This document shows positions 20,547-31,850 of a stretch of 64,000 bases of DNA, piece after piece. Each line of letters opens with the position of its first letter. Position 1 is the stretch's first letter. Made by a program: the position numbers and the translations under genes. The DNA comes from Balneolaceae bacterium (lineage in GTDB: Bacteria > Bacteroidota > Rhodothermia > Balneolales > Balneolaceae). The stretch spans positions 496,001 to 560,000 of the forward strand of contig JAXHMM010000003.1 of the NCBI GenBank assembly GCA_034521445.1, written 5' to 3'. Below the pieces are notes generated by a model. The model was given only the letters and a program-made list of their open reading frames with translations, was not told where the DNA came from and did not search any database.

Positions 20547-23204
20547 TCACCTGGAAATCTGGATGATGGTGGTCACGATCAGCGAGGCCGTGGAGACGAT
20601 GGCCGAGTAGAGACTCACGCGCTCTTGCGGCGTCAGGCGCAGGGTCTCCGGTTTTTCGGGCACCACGATGGTGGCACCGGGACGCACCTCGGGGTAGTTG
20701 GTGAAGATGCCCAAGGGCCTTTTGGTCTGGGACACCTCCCCGTTGGCGTAGATCACGTAGCCCTTTTTGTCGCGAGCCAGCTCGGTAAAGCCGCCGGCCT
20801 GGGAGATATAGTCCTTAAAATTGCTTCGCTCGTCGTAACGCACGGTGGTGGGGTGCTGCACGCCGCGCTGGATGGTGACGCGGTCTGCAGGGTGCTGCGG
20901 GATGAACGAGGAGTCTGCCCGGTTCCAGGTAGAGGTCGTATCGGGAACGCGGGATTATCGCACCACCTCCTGCAGGTCGATACCCACCTGCACTTTCTGT
21001 GAGAAGGACACGCCCTGGCCGCCCATTTGGCCATCTCCGTTACCGTCTCCCTGGTTCCCGGCCACGGCCGCCAGACCGGTTCCCTGGGCCTGCCGCGCCA
21101 TCTGGGCCTCCTGCTGGGTCTGATTCCTTTGACGGAATAGGGAGGCGCCTTCGATATAGGCCTCGGGGGTCAGTCCACCGGCCCGCTCGATCAAGTCGGA
21201 AATACGTTCGTTCTTGTCCGAGAGGGTGTATTTACCTGGGAAGCGGACCTGTCCCACGACTCTCACCTCCTGTTGCTCTTCGTAGTTGGGCAGCTCGCGC
21301 ACATAGACCTGGTCGTAGGGCATCAGCTCAAACTGGGCTTCCTCGCCGGTCAATCCAAGGTCGGGATCCACCTCAAAGGTGAATACCTCGGCGATGCTGG
21401 TGCTGACCTCCTCCTGGTTCAGGTCGCGTATGCGCCGGGAGACCTCAATCTGATAGGGTGCGGCCGATTCGCGGAAGCCACCGGACCGGAAGATGGCATC
21501 CCCTAGGGTCATGCCGTTCACGAAGCGCATGGTATCGCGGCTCCATTACGGGTCCATTGATACGGACGGTGTGCGTCTTCACGCATCTCGAAGATGTTGT
21601 TGATGTAGATCACGTCCCGCTCCTGAAGCTCGATGTCGTTGGCGGAGGGGTTCTGCATCACCGCCTGCAGGTCGAAGGAGATAGCCTCGGTATCGAAATT
21701 ATCCTGTTCCCGGTAGATGACGCCGCGGTTCATAAAGGCGTCTTCCTTCAACCCGTCGGCCCGTTCGATAAGGGAGTGGAGGGTGGTTCCCTCGGAGAGC
21801 TCGTATTTGCCGGGACGGTAGACCGCGCCCTTGATCTCCACCATATTGGCGAATCGGTCCAGGATCTTACCCGCGTGCACCGAGTCGCCCGATTCCAGGT
21901 CGAACATTGCCGAAGTTGGCCTGTCCCACGTCTGCTACGGTCCGCTCGCGGGGGGTATTGCCGATGACGGTCACCCGGTCGGTGTAGGCCTGATCCGTGA
22001 AATCGCCGGCAAATTTTATAAGATCGGCTATCGTTTTCGCCCTCTTCCACCTCGTAGAGGCCGGGGCGTTTCACCTGCCCTGAGATGGCCACGCGGTTGG
22101 TGTAGGGCTTGATCTGGATCATGTCCTGACTGCGTAGCAGGATGTCACCGGAACGGTCGCCGTTGATCAGAATATCGTACAGGTCGAAGGTGGCGGCCAC
22201 CGAATCGCCGCGGATAATGTTGATGTGGCGAAAGCTCCCGTTGACGTTGGGTCCGGCGGAGGCGTAGAGCGCATTGAAGACCGTGGCCAGGGAGGGGAGG
22301 GTGTAGGTGCCGGGCATGGTGGACTCGCCCATGACGGTCACGTTAATGCTGCGGATCTGTCCCAGCGATACCTGCATGTAGGTATCCTTCTGATTTTCGT
22401 TGTCAGGGCTGAGTCCGCTATAGATGGTGCCCAGGCGTTCGTAAAGGCGCTGCCGGGCCTCCTCGATGGTCAGGCCGCTCAGCTGAACCGGTCCCAGGTT
22501 GTCGATCAGTACCATCCAGTCGGGTGAGACCTCCAGCTGATAGGTCATCTGCGCGGCGCCCCAGATATCTACGATGAGCTGGTCGCCGGTGGCGAGCACG
22601 TAGTCTTTCGGGTGTGGGAATGTTAAGTTCGGCCTGGAACGCGTTGCCCGCCCTGGCCCTGACCCTGGCCTTGCATGCCTCCCGTTTGCCCCTGGTCCAT
22701 CTGGAAGCGTCGCACCTTGAACAGTTCATAGCCGTAGATACGGTCCCGCAGTTTCTGGTTGGCAAGGTTGGTCGAGTCTTGACGCGACTGATATTTGATC
22801 TGCTCAATGGTGCGGTAGAGGCGCAGGGAATCGATGCCTGTAGCGCCCCCGAATACGGTGTCAAATACGTTGTTTGCGGTTTGCAGGTCCAACCCGGAAC
22901 GTTGCCGTCCCGTGGTCTGGTCTCCCGCCTGTTGCCCACCAAGTTCACCGCTCTGGGCGTCCTGCAGCCGGCGGCGTAGTTCAGCGGCTTGCGACTGTGG
23001 CAGACCCCGCTGGACGGCCAGCTGTACCATCTGGTCGATGGAGAGCCCCCGAGCCTGGGCGCTTTCGTAAATGGCCATAATGCGCTGGTCACTCAGATTG
23101 CCTACATCGGCGGTCTGAAAGTCGATGTTGCCGATGTTCTGCGCGGTCGCCGCGGAGGCCAGGCATAGCAGTGCGATTACGAAGAAACTCTTTATCAGTC
23201 GCAT
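20547..23204 (-). CDS. Wza-like polysaccharide export protein with multiple SLBB domains (frameshifted)
   Basis: The start at 23204 carries a signal peptide (MRLIKSFFVIALLCLASAAT). A Gln/Gly-rich region follows, then the export domain (YVLATGDQLIVDIWGAAQ) and successive SLBB units: VMGESTMPGTYTLPSLATVF, VAISGQVKRPGLYEVEEG, VEIKGAVYRPGKYELSEGTT, RVVGQVRFPGKYTLSDKNER. The C-terminal hydrophobic segment is AIVSTASLIVTTIIQI. About 885 codons span the locus, with breaks near 22610, 22020, 21890-21910, 21540, 20955 and 20870. It should form or gate the outer-membrane exit of a polysaccharide. The cassette at 1-10 kb is the likely client, though it is 10 kb away on the other strand. Confidence 0.78.
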
Positions 23205-23311
23205 TAAGATTCCCTTGTTTTATGAGCGGTTGGAGTCCAGTGAAAAACTAAGCCACCAAATTAAGTAATTTTGAGGTAAAAAGAATATGGGGATTTGGCC
23301 TTCCTGCTTGC

Positions 23312-24193
23312 CTAAAGCTCGTTCAGGTGCAGTTTTTGATCTACCTCGTATTTGTTATTGTTTTTGCGGACGGTGATCAACTCCTCGGCGGCGTCGTGCT
23401 CCAGGTAGAGGTGCCAGCCGCCGGCCGCGGCGTTTTCCAGAAAGGCCTCTTTCTCGCCGAGGGTCTGCACGGGATGCATGTCGTAGCCCATGACCCAGGG
23501 CAGGGGCACGTGTACGTGGGTGGGGATGAGGTCAGCCATGAAGACCAGGGTGGTGCCGCCTCCCTCGATCTTGGGCAGTTGCTGGGAGATGGTGTGGCCG
23601 TGCACCGGGATGGCGGAGAGGCCGGGCTCGTACTCATGGTTTTCCTCCACCAGGTTCGAGCCGGCCGGAATTTTTCAGGGACGCCGGTTTTCCTCGAAGA
23701 AGCTGGCGGTTTCTCGCTTGTTGGGATTGTTGGCCGTTTCCCAGTGCTTGGCGGTGACGTGAAATTGTGCCGCGGGGAAGATGACTTCGGCGGTATTCTC
23801 CCCGCCCTCGACCCATTGGGTCGTGCCCCCGCAGTGGTCGAAGTGGAGGTGCGTGAAAATGACGTCGGTGATGTCGCCCAGCCCGAAACCGTGGGCTTTC
23901 AGAGAGCCTTCCAGGGTGCTGTGATTGTGATCCACCTCGTAGATCTTCTCCATCTTCTCGCCGAACTTGGTGCCGATGCCGGTGTCCACCAGGTAACGGC
24001 GGCCGGTGTTCTTGGATTCGATCAGCAGGCAGCGCATGGCCATGGGGATGCGGTTCTTCTCGTCCACCTCGATCTGCCGTGACCAGAGGGTTTTGGGCAC
24101 CACCCCGAACATGGCGCCGCCGTCCAGCCGGAAGCGCCCCGTTTCGATGGTGTAGAGGTGGAAGGGGCCGATTTCGGTGTGGGAGAGGCTCAT
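23312..24193 (-). CDS. Metallo-beta-lactamase-fold hydrolase (one frameshift)
   Basis: MSLSHTEIGPFHLYTIETGR begins at 24193. The zinc-binding motif THLHFDHCGG is at about 23855, a further His in AQFHVTAKHWE, and the late His residues in PVHGHTISQQL and HVHVPLP. About 294 aa, normal for the family. One break near 23665-23680 separates ENRRP from SLKNSGRLEPGG. It is a soluble, probably dinuclear Zn hydrolase; substrate unknown. A sigma70-like promoter lies about 105-135 bp upstream. Its upstream gap also contains element E2. Confidence 0.78.
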
Positions 24194-24301
24194 GATGTGT
24201 TGCGCTAATCGGTTAGTTTTTTCAAATCGTTCAAATCGGAAGGGCGGCCGGTTGCTCTTTTATTGATTCGAAGTTGTTCCTTGCCAATTGCGTACTGCGC
24301 T

Positions 24302-24330
24302 ATTATACACTATCTGAGCTCTATTGTCTA
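24302..24330 (-). promoter_or_regulatory. Promoter for the MBL hydrolase gene
   Basis: On the minus strand: TAGACA (24330-24325), 17-bp spacer, TATAAT (24307-24302). The same arrangement, including the spacer core CTCAGAT and the AGC after the -10 box, occurs upstream of the MerR gene at 35011-35039. The two regions are otherwise unrelated, so the match is informative. Start of transcription would be near 24295, about 100 bp before the ATG. Confidence 0.5.
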
Positions 24331-24371
24331 ACGGTTGGATGGCTAGCACGTGGGGAGGGGGTACTCCGCAA

Positions 24372-24520
24372 ATGGGGCCGATAATGCAGGTTGATATTTG
24401 TGATTTTCACAAATGACTTTTGACGGAAGGGTGCGTGGAGCATGTATACCCACTTGGGTCCGCGAACATTTGTGAAAAAATCACAAATATGGAGGGCCCT
24501 ATTTGGTCACCATGGGAGCC
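24372..24520. repeat. Element E2: paired dyads, 73-bp spacing
   Basis: The first dyad is 24396-24414 (ATTTGTGATTTTCACAAAT, loop two bases shorter than in the other copies). The second is 24468-24488, with core TTTGTGA-AAAAA-TCACAAA. Centres are 73 bp apart. The outer arms carry ggggcc on the left and ggagggccc on the right. It lies in the 578-bp divergent gap 24194-24771 between the MBL gene and the membrane transferase. The rest of the gap (24521-24771) is C-rich and holds nothing I recognise. Confidence 0.85.
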
Positions 24521-24771
24521 CCCAATGAACCTCATGCCCCATGCCCCCGAATGGCCGCTCAGCCGCATGGTCCCACACGTCCCCACATGCCCCCATGCCG
24601 CTCATGCCCGCCTGACATTTCTCCGGCGTTGTTGAACAGTTGTGCTAAACCGGTCAAACATTCGATTCATCTTTTATAATTGGTGTCAAATTGGTTCCTT
24701 TGTATTGCGAGTTTCCACTGGCGTTCTACGTGCCCAATACCTCCAGGAGGCCATCACCGTGATTATGCAAG

Positions 24772-26294
24772 ATGCCGAGAGCAGTTATTCGGCGACATAA
24801 ACTGGCTTGTACTTCGCCGGCCGGACTGGCCCGATATGGATTGCTATGCCTGCTTTATCTTATTTTCGGACATCCAAGCGCCGACGAGGGATGGTATCTC
24901 AATGCTTCACAGCTGACCATGGAGGGACTCGCACCTATCATGACTTCGCCTTCACCCAGATGCCGCTGTTGCTATATCTCTATGGGCTTGTGCTGGAACT
25001 GGGCGGATCGGAGATGTACCTGGGACGCGTGTTTTCGGCCGTTTGCTCCATGGCCTCCATGGCTTGGGGGTGAGCATTGCGGGGCGGCACGCAGGCGAAC
25101 GAGCGCGGCCCCTGACCGCTTTGCTTCTGTAGCTTTACTTTCGGCATCTATTATCTCGCACTGGTCAAAACCTACGCCCTGCTGAGCCTGCTGATTATGC
25201 TTGCGCTGTATGTGATGAATGCGGGCATGGATGAGCGCCACGCGTGGTTTCTGGTCCTGCTGTTTGCGTTTCTGGCGGTGACGGTGCGGCTTTCGGCCCT
25301 CGCGTTTTTCCTGCCTGTAGCTTCTTACGCGATCTGGAAGGCGATCGACTCTCCCCGTCCCGCCTGAACCTGGCGCTGCGGGCCGGTTTCTGCGTGGCGC
25401 TGCTTGCGGGTTTCGCATGGTATGTATATCCCTGGACGCCCGTGGTATGGTGGAATATCCTGGGCTATCACATGGCCCAGTGGGGAGACGCCGGCCTGGC
25501 AGAAAAATTGGCAAGCATGGCGGCCCATCGTCTACCCTCTTTTGTGGCCTTCTATGATTATTACCTATTCCTTGCGATTCCCCCGCTGGTGCTGGCGGTG
25601 TGGGACCAGAAGCTGCGGGATAGCCTATGCGCCTTCCTGCGAAATCGTCCGGAGCTGGGGATTGGGCCGGGGCCATCCTGCTTCGTTGCTCTGAGCCATT
25701 TTCCCGCGCGGGGATGGCATCTGGAACATCTCGTTCCCTCCATCGCGGCCCTGTTGCCTCTAGTGGCTATCGCCTACGACCGCCTGCTGGAAAGATACCG
25801 GGCGTCGGCCGGCGGTCTCATCCTGGCGGGGAATTCTGGCGGTAGCCCTGCTGGTGGCCCCCATGCGCCACAACGTGCAGCACCTGGATCTTTCCGGCGA
25901 CCTTCCCCTGGAGGAAATACGCACCCTGGGGGAGAAGGTTGAACGTCAGTCAGACCCGGGAGAACGTCTCTTGGTATTGGAAGCCATGTGGCTGGTGGTG
26001 GAGGCGGACCGTTCCACGCTGCCAGGCATGTCCATGGCACATTTTTCCTACCTGGAGATGGAGCGGGAGCGGGCCCGGAGGCTGGGTTACGTGAACGGTG
26101 AAATACTCCTGGAGTACATCCACGAGTCCCGGGCGGAGCTGGTTATCCTGACCGACCGCGACTGGGGACTCTTCCGGCAAAGGGACGTGGCCGGGCAGGT
26201 CCGCCGCGGCCTGTCCAAAGGCTATCGCCTGGAAAGCAGCCGCCGGATCTTGGGCCGGGGCAACAGTCTCATTGAGATCTATAAACGACTCTGA
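24772..26294 (+). CDS. GT-C type membrane glycosyltransferase, GT39/ArnT-like (frameshifted)
   Basis: MPRAVIRRHKLACTSPAGLA starts at 24772, followed by the first membrane segment. The key acidic loop SADEGWYLNAS, with the Asp-Glu pair typical of polyprenyl-phosphate-sugar-dependent transferases, is at about 24880. Later segments are MPLLLYLYGLVLELGG, FLVLLFAFLAVTVRLSALAF and VALLAGFAWYVYPWTPVVWW. A soluble C-terminal domain (LEEIRTLGEKVERQSD to SLIEIYKRL) ends at 26294. About 505 aa with breaks near 24950, 25075-25140, 25360 and 25840. It opens the putative polyprenyl-arabinose cassette, so it could be the transferase that uses that donor. This is inference. Confidence 0.6.
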
Positions 26295-26296
26295 GA

Positions 26297-27824
26297 ATGG
26301 TTATCGATCTGAAAACCGATCCGGTTCCCGAACTGCAGCCCTATGATGTCTGCATTGTCGGGGCAGGGGCGGCCGGCATCACTATAGCCCTGGGGCTGGC
26401 GTCAAGTTCCCTGCGCGTGTGCCTGGTGGAGAGCGGCGGGTTTGAACCTTCGGAGGAGACGCAGAATCTCTACACGGGAGAAACCGCCGGCAATCTGCGG
26501 GGGAGGGTTATCTGCGAGGTACCCGGCTTCGCTATTTCGGGGTACTCCAACCACTGGGGAGGCTGGTGCCGTCCCCTGCGATCCCATCGATTTCGAGAAG
26601 CGTTCCTGGGTGCCTGACAGCGGCTGGCCCATCGACCGGGCCGAATTGGAACCCTGGTACCGGGAGGCCGAGCGCCTGGTGGAGATCCGTCCTTTTCCCT
26701 CGCTGTCCAAAAGGGGGCACCTGGACCAGCGCGCGGCATCGCTTTGACGGCATGCGCACGCCCTGGTTCCAGTCGAGTCCCCCCACCCGGTTTGGTGACC
26801 GTTACCGCCAGGAGATCGTAGAAGCGGAAAACATCGACCTCTTCCTCAACGCCAATGTCACCGGTTTCAGGTTGGGGGAGAACGCCAGGCGGGTCGAACG
26901 ACTGCCGGTGCGATCGCTGAATGGGAAAGCGATGGAAATCCGAGGCCGCCCGCACCGTGCTGGCCTGCGGAGGCATCGAGAATCCCCGCCTGTTGTTGAA
27001 CTGCACCGAGGGGCCGCCAGGCGGACTGGGCAACGGGCATGGGCTGGTGGGCAAATACTTTATGGAACACCCCCATTACGGCGGGGCAGGGCTGGTCCTG
27101 GTATGGGACGCTCGGATCATACGCTGGGGTCGGTGGCGGGAATTCCGCCTGCATAACCGCGAGGATGTTCCCCGGACCCGCTTTTTTGCCCTGCAGGAAA
27201 AGACACAGCGGGAGGAGGAGCTGCTGAATATTTCCTTCCAGTTTCGCCGCCTGCTTTCTCTCTCCGATCCCGGGCTGGGAGAGCGGGAGACTTCCATGGC
27301 GAGGGCGGTGGCCCGGCTATCCGAACAGACCCAGGTGGAGCTGTCGGACTGGGGACCGGCTTACCGGGCTTCGACTGACCGACCAGGCCCAGCTTTTTAC
27401 CTGTTACGTCCGCGCGGAGCAGATACCCGACGCCTCGAACGCCGTGAGGCTCACGGGGGAAAAGGATGCGCTGGGATTGCGAAAAGTCCGCCTTGCCTGC
27501 CGGGTGTCGTACCGCGAGGCGGACAGCTACCGCCGCTCGCTCCGTCTGCTGGCCGGCGCGCTGGGCAGGGAGCGGATGGGGCGCCTGCGTCTGGATCTGG
27601 ACAGGGCAAGCCGGGTGGATGGCGGGGCCCATCACATGGGAACTACGCGGATGAGCGCGCACCCGGGAGAGGGGGTGGTGAATCCCGACTGCCGGGTTCA
27701 CGGTATGGATAATCTATATATAGCGGGCAGCTCGGTTTTTCCAACTTCCGGCTTCGCCCATCCCACCCTGACCCTGGTCGCTCTTGCAGCCAGGCTGGCG
27801 GATCATCTCAGGAAGAGCGCCTGA
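26297..27824 (+). CDS. GMC-family FAD-dependent oxidoreductase 1 (many frameshifts)
   Basis: Starts 3 bp after the membrane transferase. The dinucleotide fold YDVCIVGAGAAGITIALGLA is at residues 15-35. NHWGGWCRPL is the FAD-contacting segment of the glucose/gluconate dehydrogenase-like branch, and HHMGTTRMS precedes the C-terminal GSSVFPTSGFAHPTLTLVAL with its catalytic-type His. About 508 codons span the gene; breaks near 26510, 26575, 26730, 26925, 27130, 27375 and 27430 are needed. It is a close paralogue of 29533-31079. Substrate unknown; the context suggests an alcohol on a sugar or polyol linked to the glycan. Confidence 0.75.
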
Positions 27825-27851
27825 CACGGTAGAACAAGAAGCAGATGCGAG

Positions 27852-28465
27852 CTATTGAAAGGGTTTGTAATGCGACTCGTCGGCCAGATCAAGAAGCTGG
27901 CGGTCGCCCTCGCTGTCTCCGTAGGCGATGATATGGCAGGCGTCCAGATCGGGTATGAGCGACCGTAAGCGGGCCGCTTTTACCTCCCCGGAACAGTTCC
28001 GGCCCTCCAGTCCGCCGGTAATACGGCGGCTGTCCCGGCGGATCGAAGAGCAGATTACATGGTGAAAGGAGTGGCTAACGCCCCACGGTTTGACGTACAG
28101 ATCGGGCGAGGCGCTAATCAGCACGAGGGTATGGCCGGCGGCGCGATGATCGGCTATGCGATCGAGGGCGGCCGGTCTCAGCAGGCCGGGCAGGACTTCG
28201 TTGAGAAAGAATTGGCTTGCCTGATCAACCGTGCGAGTCGACTTACCCCTGAGAAATGTATCCAGTAATTGATTTTTGGCTTTTTCGTTGCTAACTATGC
28301 CCAGGCCGTAGGCCAGCAACCAGGGCATGCACCTGGTCATCCCGGCGAAAAACTCAACGGGTGAGCTTTGAGATGCCACAGCCAGGGCAGGAGGGTATCG
28401 CCGCTGGTTATGGTACCGTCAAAATCGAAGACGGCGAGGACCTCTTTGGTATCGTTTACGGGCAT
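27852..28465 (-). CDS. HAD-IB family phosphatase (one frameshift)
   Basis: The minus-strand start MPVNDTKEVLAVFDFDGT at 28465 contains the nucleophile motif DFDGT. A break near 28345-28375 joins it to VEFFAGMTRCMPWLLAYGLG and on to LISASPDLYVKPWG (motif II) and YGDSEGDRQLLDLAD (motif III). About 205 aa, the size of PSP/SerB-like or Rv3807c-substitute phosphatases. UbiA-type decaprenyl-phosphate phosphoribosyltransferases are often fused to or beside such HAD domains, and here the UbiA gene starts 25 bp away on the opposite strand. The likely job is removal of the 5-phosphate from polyprenyl-phosphoryl-5-phosphoribose (inference). Confidence 0.75.
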
Positions 28466-28489
28466 GGTTAACAAGCGTTCATAGGGATT

Positions 28490-29435
28490 ATGGCAAATCA
28501 CGAACATTCCGGGATGGAGGACCGATCCTCGGCGGGGGACCGCCCTCAATCCCTGCCGCGCCTGCTGCTCCGGGAGCTTCGCCTCCACCAGTGGGTCAAG
28601 AATGTACTGGTTTTCCTGCCCTTTATCCTGGCTCACGAGTGGGATATCACGGGAAAGTGGATATCGGCCGTCTATGCGTTTTTCTCCTTCAGCCTGGTGG
28701 CCTCCTCCGTATATGTGGTCAACGACATCTGGGACCGTGAAGCGGACCGCCGGCATCCCACCAAGAGATATCGCCCCATTGCGTCCGGTGCGCTCAGCCT
28801 GCGGGTCGCCTGGATCACCGTGCCCATCGTGTTGCTGGGGGGGCTGTCGCTGGGCTGGTTTCTCATTTCCCGAAATTCGCCGGCGTTCTGCTGCTCTACG
28901 GGCTGGTTAACTGCAGCTATACCTTCTACCTGAAGCGCAAGGTCATGCTGGATGTGCTGATCCTTGCCGGCCTCTACACGACCCGACTGTATGGAGGGGC
29001 CGTTGCCACACAGGTTGAAATAAGCGAGTGGCTCATGGATTTTCCTCTTTTTCTTTTTTCTGAGCTTGGCGCTTATCAAGAGGTATACCGAGCTCATGGA
29101 CAGGAAAGAGCGACGATGCGGGCATTCGCAGCAGCAGGGGTTACGAGGCGGGGGACCTGAACCTCCTGATGTCTACCGGGATTTCGTCCGGCCTGATATC
29201 GGTGCTGATCTTCGCCCTCTATCTTAACAGCGAGACCGTTCGGAAGATGTACGTTTTCCCGCCCCTGCTCTGGCTTATCACGCCCGTGCTTATCTACTGG
29301 ATTATGAGAATGTGGAGCGTGGCCATACGCCGGAACATGCACGACGATCCGGTGGTGTTTGCCGTCAGAGACTGGGTCAGCGTGTCGTGCGGCGTGCTGA
29401 TCCTGGCGCTCCTGTTTCTTTCCACCCAGCTATGA
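28490..29435 (+). CDS. UbiA-family prenyltransferase, decaprenyl-phosphate phosphoribosyltransferase-like (frameshifted)
   Basis: After a hydrophilic N-tail, LRLHQWVKNVLVFLPFIL leads to the prenyl-diphosphate site NDIWDREADRRHPTKRYRP, with Asp pairs and the HPTKRxRPIASG signature of DPPR synthases rather than quinone UbiA. A break near 28870 continues as LLLYGLVNCSYTFYLKRKVM, and another near 29065-29080 as LALIKRYTELMDR. The end is ISSGLISVLIFALY to 29435. About 315 aa and eight or nine membrane segments. It should couple PRPP to polyprenyl phosphate, the committing step to polyprenyl-phosphate arabinose. Confidence 0.75.
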
Positions 29436-29457
29436 GGCTATTGACCACCCGTAATCC

Positions 29458-29534
29458 GAGTGAACGCCCAAGTGAACGCCCAAGTGAACGCCCAAGCAGC
29501 AACTCCCACGTCAACGCCCAAGCTGAACGCCCAT
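29458..29534 (+). repeat. 12-bp tandem repeat ahead of GMC oxidoreductase 2
   Basis: Three exact copies of gtgaacgcccaa follow each other from 29459, then two degenerate copies (gtcaacgcccaa, gctgaacgccca). The last runs into the ATG of the next gene at 29533, so copy number would alter the leader of that gene. The 97-bp gap 29436-29532 holds nothing else. Confidence 0.75.
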
Positions 29535-31079
29535 GATCATTGACCTCAGAGAGGACGAGGTACCCGAACTGGAGACCTACGATGTGTGTATCGTCGGGGC
29601 CGGAGCCGCAGGCATCACCCTGGCCAGGGAGTTTGCGGGTGGTAACCTCAGGATTGCGCTGGTGGAAAGCGGTTCCTTCACCCAGGAGCAGCAGGTGCAG
29701 CAACTGTATGAGGGCGAGGCGCAGGGCGAAATTCCGGGCGCCGACTCCTACCTGAATACCTCCAGGCTTCGCTATTTCGGGGGAACGACCAACCACTGGG
29801 GAGGATGGTGCAGGCCGCTGGATGCCATCGATTTTGAGGAGAAAGCCTGGATGCCCTACAGCGGCTGGCCCATTTCCAGGGACGACCTGAATCCCTATTA
29901 CCGGAGGGCGGAAGAGGTCGTCGAAATCAACTCTTTCGAGCCGCTGGACCAACTTCAGTACACATGGTCGGACCAGCACCGGAGGAACACGACATTCGCG
30001 CGCCCCTCTTCCAGGAGAGTCCTCCCACCAAGTTCGGCCAGAAGTATCGATCTGAGATCGTCGACGCCGGGAATATTGACGTCTTTCTTCACGCCAATCT
30101 CACCAATCTCAGGCTGACGGAGAATGCCTCGCGGGTCAGCCACTGCCTGATTCGGTCCCTGAACGATAAGGAAGCTACGCTGGAGGCCCGCAAGCTGTAG
30201 TCCTGGCCTGCGGGGGCATCGAAAACCCCCGCATCCTGCTCAATTGCCGCGACACCGTCTCCTCCGGCATCGGAAACGAGGAGGGACTGGTGGGCAGGTT
30301 TTTTATGGACCATCCCCACTACAGCGGCGGCGGGATGTGCCTGGTGTGGGACACCCTGAAGTCGGAACGTCTGGGCAGGTGGAGGCTTTCGATCCGCACA
30401 CACGCGACGGGGTCACCTGTTTCCGGGTTTTTTCCCTGAGTGAGGAGCGGATGCGCGAGGAGCAGCTCCACAACATGTCCATTCAGTTTCACCGTGCGCT
30501 GGGCCTCGACACCGACCAGCTTGACGAGGAGGAGCGCAGGTTTACAGGCGCTCTGGCCTCCCTTTCCGAGAAGGTGTTTGCAGAGAGGTCCATCGTGGAT
30601 CGCCTGACGGGAATCGGGCTATTGGACAAGGCGCAGCTCTACACCTGTTTCGTCCGGACCGAACCGGCCCCGTCTGCATCCAATCTTGGTGGAACTGATC
30701 GACGAACAGGATGCCCTTGGCATGCAGAAAGTCCGCCTCTCCTGTTCGGTTTCCTCCGCGGAAATTGCTAATTACAGGAAATCCCTCTCCATCCTGGGCA
30801 ACGTGCTCGGCCTCATGAGGGAAGGGCGGTTCCGGGTTGACCTCAGCAGTGAAAGCAGGGTGGGGGGAGGCTATCACCACATGGGTACCACCCGGATGAG
30901 CGAGGGGCCCGGCGAGGGCGTGGTGGACCGGAATTGTAAAATCCATAATGTGGATAACCTCTACGTCGCGGGAAGCCTCCGTTTTTCCGACCGTAGGATT
31001 TGCCAATCCCACGCTGACCATCGTGGCGCTGGCCATCAGGTTATCCGACCATCTGAAAGGGGAGCTCAATCATGGCTGA
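29533..31079 (+). CDS. GMC-family FAD-dependent oxidoreductase 2 (frameshifted)
   Basis: MIIDLREDEVPELETYDVCI with GAGAAGITLAREFAGG is the FAD-binding fold. RYFGGTTNHWGGWCRPLDA, GWPISRDDLNPYYRRAEEV and the late HHMGTTRMSEGPGEGVVDRN and NPTLTIVALAIRLSDHL match GMC oxidoreductase 1 closely. About 515 aa; breaks near 29965, 30030, 30200, 30360, 30680 and 30985. The ATG of the next gene (31072) overlaps its end. Two paralogues in one cassette suggest either two successive oxidations or different substrates. Confidence 0.75.
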
Positions 31080-31572
31080 ATCTGATACCTTAAGCAGGCG
31101 AAAATTTCTTCTGATATTACTTGGGCGCGGCGGGACTCTCTTGCCGGGGATGCTCCTGCGTTCGTCCTCTCTCCCGGGAGACCCTTGAGCGGCTGGAGGA
31201 GGGCCTGGATGGAGGAGGAGTTGCTGAAGAATTTTTCAGGTCTATCGGCAGGAATCTGCAACACGTAGGGAAACGGGTCATGAACGATCCCCTGAAAGGC
31301 TATACCCGGCAGCAACTCGTCGCCGAGCTGGACGCGTCGCTGCGCCTCGGCAGCGACTTCCAGGTGGGTGAACGCTGGACCTACAAGCTGAGATCTGGTC
31401 ATGCGTTCTGGAACTTTCAGGAAACCGCCACGCCTGCATGGTCGACCGACTGGATCCTGCGCACCGAACCGAGGCGAAAATGTGCGCCCTGTTTCTACCC
31501 TGCGCGTACCTGATTGGTGTTACCGGGCGGCGTGGCCTGTGCCCGAATTTGATGGCTGCTATTCCTCGCTAA
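31072..31572 (+). CDS. Small Tat-signal protein following the GMC oxidoreductase (frameshifted)
   Basis: MAESDTLSRRKFLLIL is a twin-arginine signal (S-R-R-K-F-L) starting inside the last codons of GMC oxidoreductase 2. After a break near 31125, AAGLSCRGCSC and then LSRETLERLEEGLDGGGVAE, KRVMNDPLKGYTRQQLVAEL and GSDFQVGERWTY are coding-like. A further break near 31400 is needed to reach the stop at 31570-31572. About 165 aa. By analogy, membrane-bound GMC dehydrogenases have a small Tat-exported partner subunit. Sequence similarity to that subunit is not evident to me, so the link is from position only. Confidence 0.5.
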
Positions 31573-31721
31573 TGGCGCGGCCAGCTTTTCCGTGCCCCCT
31601 AATCACCATGTGGTGGGCAAACACGGCCAGCGACTCCATGGCCTCTACTTCCCGCGAATGGCAAAAACAGCCAGCGATTCCGTGACTCCTAATCTATTCG
31701 AATGGCAAACACGGTCCCCGT
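31569..31721. repeat. Degenerate tandem repeat, 34-45 bp units
   Basis: Three and a half units of the form aatggc(a)aacacggccagcg(a/t)ttccgtgactcc occur between the Tat-signal gene and DprE1. Good copies begin near 31613 and 31659, with a partial one at 31700. Frames across it are broken. The remaining gap to 31850 is AT-richer and holds no recognisable feature. Confidence 0.5.
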
Positions 31722-31850
31722 ATCTCTTGACAAGTGATGTTTGCTAGCTTTGGATCATAGAATTACCTTCAAAGCGAGCGATGGAAATTTTGTATTGAAC
31801 AGCTCCTTATTCAACCAAAACGAACAGCAAGCCGGCGGGCGATACCTTCC

